A stretch of 25,509 nt of DNA from Termitomyces sp. T153 (taxonomy: Eukaryota; Basidiomycota; Agaricomycetes; Agaricales; Lyophyllaceae). Shown here in pieces: positions 1 through 8,899 of the stretch. Below the pieces are notes generated by a model. It saw only the letters and a list, made by a program, of their open reading frames with translations, was not told where the DNA came from and did no database searches. Position 1 is the first letter of the stretch. Every line of letters starts with the position of its first letter. Both the position numbers and the translations under genes were made by a program. The stretch is from assembly GCA_018296165.2 (NCBI GenBank), contig JACKQL020000252.1:1-25509 (forward strand), in the 5' to 3' direction.

Positions 1-880
1 TTAGCATATGGATATGAGTGTCAACTGGAACAATGGAACATAAAGGGCATTTTCTAATTCTGTTGTTATGATTGAACCATTCATATCACATTGAAGAGAT
101 ATACTACCAATGCCTGTAGCCTCAACATATGAGTTATTGCCAAAGTGGATTTTTCATGGTTGCTTTAGTTCCTTCAGAGTATTGCACCTGAACTATTCAT
201 GTGTGCAGAGGCTCCACAATTGGCAATTGTACTTGAGGTGGATTAGTTGTTTGAGACTCACCTAGTATAAGCCAAAATACATGACATTAGAGCTTTAGAA
301 ATATGGGCAGACTTTGTATCTGAGTATCTGGCAGTTTCTCCCTCATCACCACTGTCTAAATCATCTGACTCTCCAGTTTCTGATGTAGAGCTGCAGCTTA
401 CATGGTTTGCCTTGGCTTTCTTTTTGGCTTCTTCTTTTTGATCTTTTGGTCCTTGAGCATTCAACAATTGGATGTGTTATGCATACTAGACTTATGATAA
501 TCACACCACTTGTCATTTCTGTCTTTTGACTTTGACTTTGAGCTTGTATCAGCTTTTAGTGCAGCATCAGTTGAGGCACCCTGTTGTGTGGTGGCTGTGA
601 AAGTGAGTCAGTCTGCTAGGTCCAAAAACTTGAGTTTGGACTCAGATAGAAGGAATTTGAGGACAGTGGTGCAGAATGATTCCCATATGCCATTATCCAA
701 TAGAGAGTGAAGCAAGATAAATGCAAGGAATTCTTTATCAATTGGTTTCTTCATTGCAGTGAGTTTGGAATCAGCAGTGGAAAAGTGAAGATATGTGGTT
801 GTTCAGAATGGATAGTATACCATCCCATTTTATATTTAGCATTGACATGAAGATATAGAATGCACTCATGCCAATGTTGG
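1..880 (-). pseudogene. Ty1/copia gag and start of protease, degenerate
   Basis: Read on the minus strand from about 880 down to 1, this is the C-terminal part of a copia Gag running into the protease. The upstream segment has a helical Gag-like stretch (LLDNGIWESF at about 670-700, KFLDLAD at about 620-640). A lysine/serine-rich linker follows, then a copia-type knuckle around 470-515 reading WCDYHKSSMHNTSNC. After a one-base frameshift comes an acidic/lysine-rich segment (EEAKKKAKAN), and then the protease motif at 198-227. The protease reads NCGASAHM where the family has D-[ST]-G-A-S, so the catalytic Asp is lost. Downstream residues (VEATGIGSI, ALYVP) fit the copia protease. In-frame TGA/TAA codons and the frameshift mark it as dead. 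The RT/IN part would lie left of the window. The family call is firm; the upstream boundary is approximate. Confidence 0.72.
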
Positions 881-1454
881 TGCCCTAATGGATTTTGATG
901 AGTTTATTGAACATATTCTTTGCATGTGGCAGTTTACTAACCTTGATCACAAGTCTGTCTGATATGAATGCAATGAGAATGCTGGCTGGCCACCTTAGAG
1001 TCCCTGACTTGTCAGCTGTCAGTATGATGCCGAGCTATATGGTACTTGGATCTCCTGGAGATGGCAATCTCATAACATCCTCAGGGGGAGCTGTGATGTG
1101 CTCCTATGCTGCCTAGCTACTATACAGGAAGCCCAAAGAAAGAAGACCTAAACACTGGTCACTAGATAGGAGAGCTGGCAATAGGATGTAATGGGGGCAA
1201 GTCAGTGACCATCCCAAAAAGCACAAGCTAATAGATGTGAAGGGGTTGGTTATGAAGTGAAAGTGCAAGGAGGAAAGGTCACTAAGTGAGTGAAAAAAAA
1301 GGAGTAGGAGACAAATGAGTCACTAGGAGGAGTTGCTAATAAGAGAGATAAGTTACTAAGAAAGAGGAACTAGGTAATATAGAGAGGATGGGGAACAGGG
1401 AATAAGTGAAGTCAATATAAACTAGAGGACAGATGCAAACTAGTTGCTGGCATT
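881..1454. other. Non-coding flank, possibly copia 5' region
   Basis: I see no coding region here on either strand. It lies upstream of the minus-strand copia gag, so leader or LTR sequence of that element is plausible. The part from about 1270 to 1454 repeats short motifs such as GTCACTAAG, GTTGCTAA and GTTACTAAG, which also occur right of element B (22445-22960). That would fit B having inserted into one pre-existing repeat. No LTR ends can be defined. Confidence 0.3.
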
Positions 1455-1459
1455 GCTAA
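1455..1459. repeat. Target-site duplication of element B, left copy (GCTAA)
   Basis: GCTAA directly precedes the first base of B's left LTR (TGTCACAACC). The identical five bases follow the right LTR at 22445-22449. Five-base duplications are usual for Ty3/gypsy integrases. Confidence 0.85.
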
Positions 1460-2322
1460 TGTCACAACCTGCTCCCTGGACCCCCAACATTGTTCACAGC
1501 CTGCTTGTTCCCCTGGAGTCCTTCCCAATGCTCTACCAAACTTCCTCAACCCTCAACCATCCTCTGTGCCCACTCCGGGTAACTCCAACACTTCCCCAGC
1601 AAATCCTGACAATCCCCTGGCCAACTCCAATGCCTTCTCCACAGTCATCAACACTCCCCTCAAGTCCCTGGAACCCTCCCCCACTATTCCTGACCCCATC
1701 ATATGCCTCCAACCCTCCTACCCCAGTTCCCTGACCTGCTCCAAAGCATCACAATGACTCCAGAGTGGCCTACATTCCTAGCTGATCCCATCAGAATATC
1801 ACTATGGCCCGCCCCTTGATCATACCTGACACCTGTCAACCCTGTGCAGTCCCATTGAGTCCCACTGCCATGACCACTGTCCTCTGGAGCTACCCAATAG
1901 TTAGTATATAAGTTGTAGAGTAACTCCTCATACTCCAGTCTTGATATTACTTGCATTATTGGTTACTTGTGTCTTGTCTTTCTCTCTGTCTCTGTTTCTA
2001 TTTTTAGTCTCAAATCTATCTCTTTTCTCTGTTCCATCTCACCTTGCTTCCATCTTGTCTCACTGTCTATATTTCCTTTGTTTCTCTAAGTTGTTTCTCT
2101 AAGTTCTTTCCATCTCTGATGTCAGTACAAACTCTGCACATGTGCTATGAACCCCAAGCATTCTACAACAACTCCAGACCTTGCTCTCCACTTGGCCCTA
2201 GAACCCATCAAGTCTTAATTGATCACCCATCCCACTCTGGCTCCACCCCCATCACTAGCAAAGCCTCTGTTTCTCCTGCAGTCTATTCACACACCTACAA
2301 ACTTGTTCCTGATGCCCACCCA
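1460..2322 (+). repeat. Left LTR of element B, 3' end deleted
   Basis: Begins TGTCACAACCTGCTCCC and is collinear with B's right LTR and both A LTRs as far as the segment ending in CCTGATGCC near 2315. The right LTR continues for about 200 bases more, whereas here the sequence jumps into gag. The LTR 3' end (U5) and the primer-binding site are therefore missing. It keeps a TATA box at 1905 and a pyrimidine-rich stretch at about 1975-2045. Confidence 0.82.
1905..1949 (+). promoter_or_regulatory. LTR core promoter and predicted RNA 5' end (element B, left)
   Basis: TATATAAG lies at 1905-1912. AGTCTTGATATTA at 1937-1949 starts 32 bases after the first T of the TATA box, where a transcript would be expected to begin. 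These 13 bases are the exact reverse complement of the first 13 internal bases of element A. The RNA 5' end is therefore a candidate self-primer, as in Tf1/sushi elements. The start site is inferred from spacing only. Confidence 0.6.
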
Positions 2323-2544
2323 ATGCCTCCAGGCCAACTCTGTCCCCAGTGCCTTCCATACCTGGGATCAGCCCATCACCCCCAAACCCTGTATGCAATG
2401 GCTGCCCCCACACATTGACAATGACGACCAGACTCTCTCCTACATTGACAAGCCTAATAATCCCACCAACAAGCCCATTTCATGCAATGGCCCTCCACAA
2501 GACAGACTCCCTCATTTCAATCTCCATGTCTCCTGTACCAACAT
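2323..2544 (+). pseudogene. Gag N-terminal fragment of element B (left of insertion)
   Basis: This segment is collinear with A's gag near 11480-11650. Shared stretches include ANSVPSAFHTWDQ, YIDKP-NPTN and CNGPP. The frame is open up to the insertion and continues in frame across it: ...SCTN joins MLSPCQNITAPSRQ at 13603, so gag N-terminus and body were one ORF. The upstream join to LTR sequence at about 2322 is a deletion scar. No start codon belongs to it any longer. Confidence 0.75.
2540..2544. repeat. Target-site duplication of element A, left copy (AACAT)
   Basis: AACAT immediately precedes the LTR end TGTCAGGTTC at 2545 and is repeated at 13603-13607, just after the other end of element A. 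Confidence 0.88.
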
Positions 2545-3576
2545 TGTCAGGTTCAACTGATGACAGGGGCTTAGCTACACTGGCAAACCCTTACTAGGCA
2601 GACGCGATGCCCTGTGCTTATAACCTAGCATCCCAGGGTTGGTGCGGAGAGAAGGGACTTGCAAGGGGGAGCTAGGGGAGGCAGTCTGAGCAAGTCTGAA
2701 ATGGTCCAGAGGAGTCTAAGACCCAGTATATTAGACATCAAACCTGGGCGGGCGTTAGGAACAAGTTTGTGGGTGCGCAAGTAGACTGCAGGGTAAGCAG
2801 GACTTCACAGTTGATGGGGGCAGAGCTGGGGTTTGAAGGGGGATCACCACAGCTTGATGGGTTCTGGGGCCAAGCAGGGAGTGAAGTCCAGAGTTGTCAT
2901 AAGAATGTTTGGGTTGTAGCACATGTGCAGAGTTCATGCTATTGTTGGAGAAGAAAGGAACTTAGGGGAACAGAGGAAATATACACAGTCAAGATGAGAT
3001 GGAGACAAGGCAAGATGAGACAGAGGAAAGAGATTGATTTAAAACTAAAAATAGAAATAAAGATGAGATGAAGGATGAGACATAGGAAACCAGTAAATGC
3101 AATATCAAGACTAAAGTACCAGGGGTTACTCTATGACTTATATACTGACTACTGGGGGGCCCCAGAGGGCAGAGGATATGGTGGAGGGGCTCGACAGAGC
3201 TGTGTGGAGTTGATGGGTGTCAGGTGCAATCGTGGAGCGGGCCACAGTGACATTCTGATGGGATCAGCTGGAAAGTGGGTTGCTCTGGGGTTGTCAGGTG
3301 CTCCCCAGCAGGTCAGGGGAATTAGAGTGGGGGGTCAGGGTTGTGTGACATGGTCAGGAGCAGTGGGGGAAGTCTCAGGAGTTCAGGGGAATTCAGGGGA
3401 TGCATCAACAGCTATGGAGAAGGCATCAGAATTGATCAGGGGGCCATCAGGGTTTGCCAAGGAAGTGTTGGAGTTACCTGGAGTGGGTGCAGAGGGTGGA
3501 CGAGAGTTGGGGGAGTTTGGTGGAGCATTGGGGAGGACTGGAAGTGGTGCTGGGGTCTAGGGAGCAGGTTGTAACA
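2545..3576 (-). repeat. 3' LTR of element A (1032 bp)
   Basis: The plus strand reads TGTCAGGTTC...GGTTGTAACA, so the sense strand starts TGTTACAACC and ends CCTGACA. It aligns without length difference to 12571-13602. Of about 29 differences seen in the first ~258 bases, all but one are transitions. Confidence 0.93.
3101..3144 (-). promoter_or_regulatory. LTR core promoter copy (element A, 3' LTR)
   Basis: The TATA box lies at 3137-3144 (plus strand CTTATATA). The self-priming complement lies at 3101-3112 (plus strand AATATCAAGACT). The 32-base spacing equals that in the other LTRs. In this copy it would drive transcription leftward, out of the element into B's gag remnant. Confidence 0.5.
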
Positions 3577-3591
3577 TCACTCCCCCTTCAG
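3577..3591 (-). other. Polypurine tract of element A
   Basis: On the sense strand GAAGGGGGAGTGA sits immediately upstream of the 3' LTR start TGTTACAACC. Position and purine composition fit the plus-strand primer of LTR elements. B has GAAGAGGGGGTAA at the same place. Confidence 0.75.
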
Positions 3592-3744
3592 TGTTGGGAC
3601 CCTTGAGACATGGGGCATAATTCGAGGATCGGTGGGGCATGAGAATCAAAGTCAAGCAATATTGATCAGAGCACAGTAGTGGCAGTGGTGTGGGGAACAA
3701 AGTCGAAGCATGGCTGCTACTCATCAGAGGGTTCATCCCAAGTC

Positions 3745-3755
3745 ATTTAAAAGGG
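3745..3755 (+). promoter_or_regulatory. Candidate TATA-like promoter of antisense gene (A)
   Basis: TTTAAAAGGGG lies about 45 bases before the ATG at 3790. The equivalent spot in B reads TTAAAAGGGG at about the same distance from its ATG. Similarity between the diverged copies and the spacing suggest a core promoter facing away from the 3' LTR. Inference only. Confidence 0.38.
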
Positions 3756-3789
3756 GTCAGACATCCCCCAGAGTTTCCAAACTTTCTCA

Positions 3790-5342
3790 ATGTCGTCTTC
3801 CATGTACTCTCCAGCAGCATTCCCATCCCCCTTAGTACACACCTTGATTTCTTCCTCTGAGGATTCTGAGGGTCAGTGGGACTGTAAGTGGGTCCAAGCA
3901 ATGTACCATAGTTATAAGTGCCATCCTTTACTTGTCATGGCCAGAGTGCTGATTAAGTCCTGCCAGAGTTGTCGGTGGTGGTGGCGGGCCCCTTGGGGCT
4001 TTTGTTGGGGGAGGCCCCAGCACAGTCAGTAGCAGAAGCAGTCCCTGCTTCTCATTCCAGGCCTGGTATTGGCCCTGGGGTGGTCTGCCTCATTTCTATG
4101 GGGTCAAGAGTCATGCAGGCAGATGTGACACCAGAGCACTTTGCAGAGGCCACAGGGTAGGCAAGGGGTCTCCTGACATTAGAGTCATGTTAGGTGGTGG
4201 CCCCAGTGCGTCATTGGCATGTCCCTTCCTTATCAAGCTAATCTATGCCTCTAGTGTGCATCCTGTACCCAGCAGAGTGAACAGTGTGAATTTGAGGAGC
4301 CCATGCTGGGAGTGCAGTGGGACATGTCAGTGTGTCTCCCGTGTTTCTCATGGCATGAGAAGTGCTCTGTCACTCTGAGTTGATGTGCTGCTTGCATCAC
4401 AGCAGAGCAGGGGTGGAACTGTGAGTGGGTTGTTGCACAGTTGGAGGAGGGTCAGAGGGGTAGGGTGTTGGGGTGGGGTTCTGGAGTAGAGGGGGGAGTT
4501 GGCACGGGGCGGCCCCCAATGAAAGTTGGGCCCCCATGGGGTGGGCAGAGGAAGGGGGCCTCCGCAGCACATGACAAGGATAAGTGGAGGGCATCCCCCT
4601 CGCTGAAGGCAGGGCCTAGCAAGTGAGCATGGGAGGAGCCAGCAATGGCGGGCCCTCTGGGTCCCACAGTGTATTCCCCAATTTCCAGGGCCTTAGTTGA
4701 GCAGTCTGCAGGAGGGTCATGGTCAGCTGCTGAGGCTTTTCTACGATATTGGGTGGAGGAGTTGGAGCAGATGTTGGCCACACTCAGGAAGGATGCTTGT
4801 AGGATGGGGGAGGAGAGGGATGGGTTTTGGAAGAAGCTGGACAGGGCTCAGAGGGAGCGGGACTTGGCGTATAGGGATAAGGACATTGCCATGGGGACTG
4901 CCACAGAACAATTGTCGCAGCTCCAAGAGCTGTGAGCACGCATGAGGCTATTGGAGGCACAGGCAGGAATGGCAGAGCAGCGGTCAGAGGGGTCAGGGGT
5001 GCAGGGGACTCAGTGGGGGCCTGGTACAGGGGTGACCTGAGTGATGGCAGAGAGAGCACAGCGGTGGGAGGAGTGGCTTGCCAACGAGGTGGCCTCAGGG
5101 TGGCAGAGAGTGCTCCATAAGTGCTCCCTTCATTTCCCTTTTCCTACAAGCTGATTTCCGCAGACTGGGCTAGAGAGCACTGCATCCTCCTTGACGGAGC
5201 ATTGGCGGCGCTGGGGTCCATCCACGATGGGTTGGCAAGGATGCCTGGGAATCTCCTGCCAGAGTTGGGGCAGGGGGTCATGCAGATGGGGTGTCTGCTG
5301 TCGGGGCATCAGCAGAGGGCAACAGTGGACCCTGGGGCATGA
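3790..5342 (+). pseudogene. Antisense four-exon gene in element A: Zn2Cys6-like cluster plus coiled coil
   Basis: Lies between chromodomain and 3' LTR, on the strand opposite to gag-pol. Model: exons 3790-3913, 3967-4205, 4255-5116, 5164-5342 (124+239+862+179 nt, 468 codons with stop). Introns of 53, 49 and 47 nt end in CAG, TAG and CAG, with branch-like CTGAT, CTAAT and CTGAT. Phases 1, 0, 1 equal those of the B copy. Exon 3 opens with CASCTQQSEQC (residues 122-132), 15 residues, then CLPCFSWHEKC: CX2CX6C twice, the spacing of a GAL4-type zinc cluster with a long linker. From about residue 275 a charged coiled coil follows (EELEQMLATLRKD, RAQRERDLAYRDKD, WEEWLANEVASG). Exon 4 holds HCILLDGALAALGSIHDGL. 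Broken here: donors of introns 1 and 3 read AT instead of GT, the exon 1/2 join gives TAG, and about six more in-frame stops occur. Function unknown; nuclear nucleic-acid binding would be a guess. Confidence 0.68.
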
Positions 5343-5585
5343 TGGCAGGTGGCAACAGACATGGCAGAGCTGCTCCCAGGGCATTCCAAAATTCTGGTGA
5401 TGGTAGTAGTGCAACTGGAGGTGGATCTAGTGGGGAGGATAGTGGAGGTGGAGTCAGAGGGAGAGGGGGAGTAGGGGCTTTCTTGGACTTGTCTTCTTGG
5501 CCCACTCGCACTTTTGTATTATTATGTAATTTGTGTATATGGCTTTTGTTGGATATTTGGCCTGGATAAGTGACTCTTTTTAGTG
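5343..5585. other. Tail-to-tail spacer between antisense gene and pol (A)
   Basis: 243 bases separate the antisense stop (TGA 5340-5342) from the pol stop (TAA on the minus strand, 5586-5588). B has 249 bases at the same place, so the convergent layout is conserved. I see no gene here. Confidence 0.6.
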
Positions 5586-8500
5586 TTAAGTGAGGAGAAG
5601 CAAACAAAACATGTAGGGAGTACTCATGGGAGTTGAATCCCTGGTGAATCCAGAAGCAGGGGTTACACCCACTGATGCTATCTGTACTTGCTAGTCCCAG
5701 GAGTCCCAGGGCTTGGTGAGGTGTTGTCAATAAAAGTTCCAGAGTTCATCAGGGGCTCCGTCGAGGTTTTCTTGGGGTTCCCACATATTGTCCTCAGGTT
5801 TGTAGCCCTTCCAGCAGACCAAGTACTGGGGTCACCCGCAGACCATGTGGGAGTTGAGGATTTGGTCGACCTTGTAGTGGTACTCATCTTCAACTTCAAC
5901 AGGGGGTGGTCGGCTAGGGCATTGGCTGGGGAAGGGGTCCGGGGCATGTTTTTCAAGGAGTCAAATGTGGAACATGGGGTGGAGGCCTTTCAAGCCTGGA
6001 GGTAGGTCGAGTTTGTAGGCATGCATGAAGACCTTCTGGAGGACTTTGAAAGGACCAAGACATTTGTGGTCTAGTTTGATGGAGGGCCTCCGGGTCTTGA
6101 GGTTGTGTCAATTGAGCCAAACCAAGGTGCTAGGGGGCCAGTTGGGGGTAGGGTCATGTCGGGCATCGGCATGTTTGGAATAGGCTTGATTGGTGGTGTT
6201 TATCTTGTCCCTGAGGAACTGGTGAAGGGATCAGAGGTCCTCAGTGACTTTATGGGTGATGTGGGAGAGGATGTTTTTCAGGGATAGGGTCAGTCAGGGG
6301 TTGTAGCCTTTGTTGGCATAGAAGGGGGAGACTCTGGTGGCAGAGTGGGGCATGTTGTTGTAGGTCAATTCAGTGAGGGGGAGTTCTGCATGCCAGTCAT
6401 TCTGTAAATAGTTAATGTATAGGTGGAGATACTGCTCCAGCATCTGGTTTACTCATTCTGTTTGTCCATTGGTCTCTGGGTGATAGGCAGTGGAGAGGCT
6501 GGTTTTGATTTTGAGTGCCTTGCATAGCAATTGCCAAAAGTGGGATATAAACAAGGGTCCACAGTCAGAGATGATGTTGTCTGGGAGTTTGTGCTTGGAG
6601 AATACATGCTTGAGGAATAGTTTGGCAAACTCCAGAGCATTGTTGGTAGTGTGGCAGGGGATGAAGAGGGCTTGTTTGGTGAGGTGGCAGACAATGACGA
6701 GGATCATGTTGAAGCCTTCAGAGTCAGGGAGTTCAACAATATGATCCATTAATATTGAGGACCAGGGGCACTGGCCAATGGAGAGGGGCTTCAATAACCT
6801 GTAGGGGCGGTGGCAGGGTATTTTGGCCTGGAGACAGGGTTTGCAGGCCCTTACATATTGTGTGACATCTTTCTTCATTCCTGGCCAGAAGTAAGTCCAG
6901 GAGATGAGTTGAAGGTTCTTACAAATTCCTAGGTGTCCCCAGAGCTTATGGTTATGGTGTTGGCGGAGTATGTTGAGGCAGATGGACTTGTGGTCTGGAG
7001 CATAAATTCATCCACTCTGGAGCAGGAGGTGGTGGTCCGGAGATAGTGAAAAGGGGTTCTTAGTGCTTGACTCATCGGAGTTGTTGTGGGGGTCATGCTG
7101 GGTGAAGAAGGAGTCTGGGGATGAGTTTCTGATTTGCTGGAGGATTCCTTCTTCATTTAAAATCAGCACAGCATGTAGATGTTCGGGGAGGATTACCACT
7201 CAATGGTTGAATGCATTCCATTCAGCTTCGAATGATTTCTTCAGATACACATTGGACCTTTGAGTGAGGGTGTTGGGCTTTGCACTGAGTCACTCAGAGC
7301 AGTAATGAATGGTGAAGTCATACTCCGAGAGGGTTTCAGACCATCAAGCTTGGCGGCGGCTGAGTTGTTTCATGGTCATAAAGTATTGTAGATTGTTGTG
7401 GTCAGAGTAAACTTGAATGCAGTGTGGGGATCCCTTGAGGTAGGCCTGCCACTAACGGAAGGCTTTGATGATTGCAAGGAGTTCCTTGTTGTAGATGTCA
7501 TAGTTGAGCTCCGCAGAGATCATTGAATGGGTGTAGAAGGTGATGGGGTGGAGATCCTTTCCTCCAGAGTCCGATTGGGAGAGTATTCTGGTAATGGCAT
7601 AGTCGGAGGCGTTGCATTCGAGTATGATTAGCAGGGAGGGGTCAAAATGGTGGAGGACTGGGGTGGAGGTGAAGGCCTTCTTGAGGAGGAGGAATACACT
7701 TTGGCACTTGCTGTCCCAATCCCAAGGGGTGTCCTTCCATATGAGTTGGTTGAGAGGTTTGGTGATTCCAGAGTAGTTGTCGATGAATCAGCGATAAAAG
7801 TTAGCAAACTCCAGGAATGACTGCACCTCCTTGACGTTCTGCAGCAGGGGCCAGTTGAGTATTGTGTTGACCTTGGCAGGGTCCATGCACATGCCATTGG
7901 GAGTGACAATGACTCTGAGATATTCGACTTCCATCATGTGGAAGAAGCATTCCTCAGGTTTGGCATGAAGGTGATACTTTCAGAGTCATTCCAAGATGCG
8001 GCAGACATGATCTGGATGCTCTGCTGGTGAATTCAAGTAGATCAGGATGTTGTCCAGATACACAATAATGAAAATGTCATTCATGTCATGGAAAATGTTA
8101 TTCATGAAGTACTGGAAAGTGGTGGGGAAGTTAGTCATTCTGAAGAGCATTACGAGGTACTCAAAGAGGCCATAGCAGGTGCAAAAGGTGGTCTTCCATT
8201 CATGCTCCAGAGCAATCCAGATGTTGTTGTAGCTGGAGCAGAGGTCTATCTTTGTGTAGATCTTGGCACTGTGGAGACAATCAACAAGGTCTCCAATCAA
8301 GGGGAGGGGATACCAGTTCTTTTTGGTGACTTTGTTGAGTCCCCAATAATCCACACAGAGTCAGAGTGACCCATCCTTCTTCTTGGCAAACAGAACTGGA
8401 GTGCTGGCAGTGGAGATTGACGGGCATATGAAACTTTTGCCAAGCATGTCATTGAGGTATTCCTTCAGGGCCTGGAACTTGATCTTGGACATGTTGTAAA

Positions 8501-8899
8501 TCTTGCCAAATGGAGGTGAGGTGCCTTCTTTGAGGTTGATTGTGTGGTTGTAGGAGCAGTGTGGAAGAAGTTCTTTGGCACTCCCTTCAAAGAACATGTC
8601 AGCAAACTCATGATACTCTAGAGGAACTACTTCAGATAGGATCTATTCCTCCATTTTGCTCTCTGGTATGGTGGTTCCTGCATGGAGATGCTCCTCCAGT
8701 AGGGCTGGCATGATTTGTAATTGGAAGGTGGGGGTGCCATCTTGTAGAATGCGTGCAAAGGGGACAGTGCTGATGATTTTAATGTTGAGGCTTCTGGAGT
8801 TGACGGAGTTGGACATCGGAGGGTAGTAGTTGAGTCTGGAGTGGTGGTGGAGTTGGTCAGGGTTTTTGAGCATTGCTGGTTGGAGTACTGCAGGCCTTT
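5586..8899 (-). pseudogene. pol: Pol of element A: RT, RNase H, integrase, chromodomain
   Basis: One reading frame with scattered stops. RT about 8600-7900: ELLPH entry region, [27 protein letters not shown], and the catalytic box at 8049-8060 reading YLDN instead of YLDD. RNase H about 7670-7240 (CNASDYAI, first Asp also Asn; [21 protein letters not shown]). Integrase zinc domain about 6980-6840 (H/H...CKPC). Catalytic Asp at 6744-6746, Asp at 6564-6566 and Glu at 6456-6458, i.e. D-59-D-35-E, all retained. A TGA follows the GQTE motif. The GPF-type C-terminal region leads to a chromodomain at about 5759-5884 ([26 protein letters not shown]). The frame ends at TAA 5586-5588. Product role when intact: cDNA synthesis, integration, and targeting to modified histones by the chromodomain. 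Frame is offset from the protease by an indel private to A near 8810-8880. Confidence 0.9.

Noticed and set aside
3075..3560. Open frames of about 160 codons inside A's LTRs (also 13041-13529)
   Set aside because: They run antisense through LTR sequence, are Gly-rich without domain features, and are better explained as LTR.
5278..5730. A sense-strand env-like gene between pol and the 3' LTR
   Set aside because: Sense frames there are Pro-rich shadows with no signal peptide or membrane segment; the antisense strand has the consistent exon structure.
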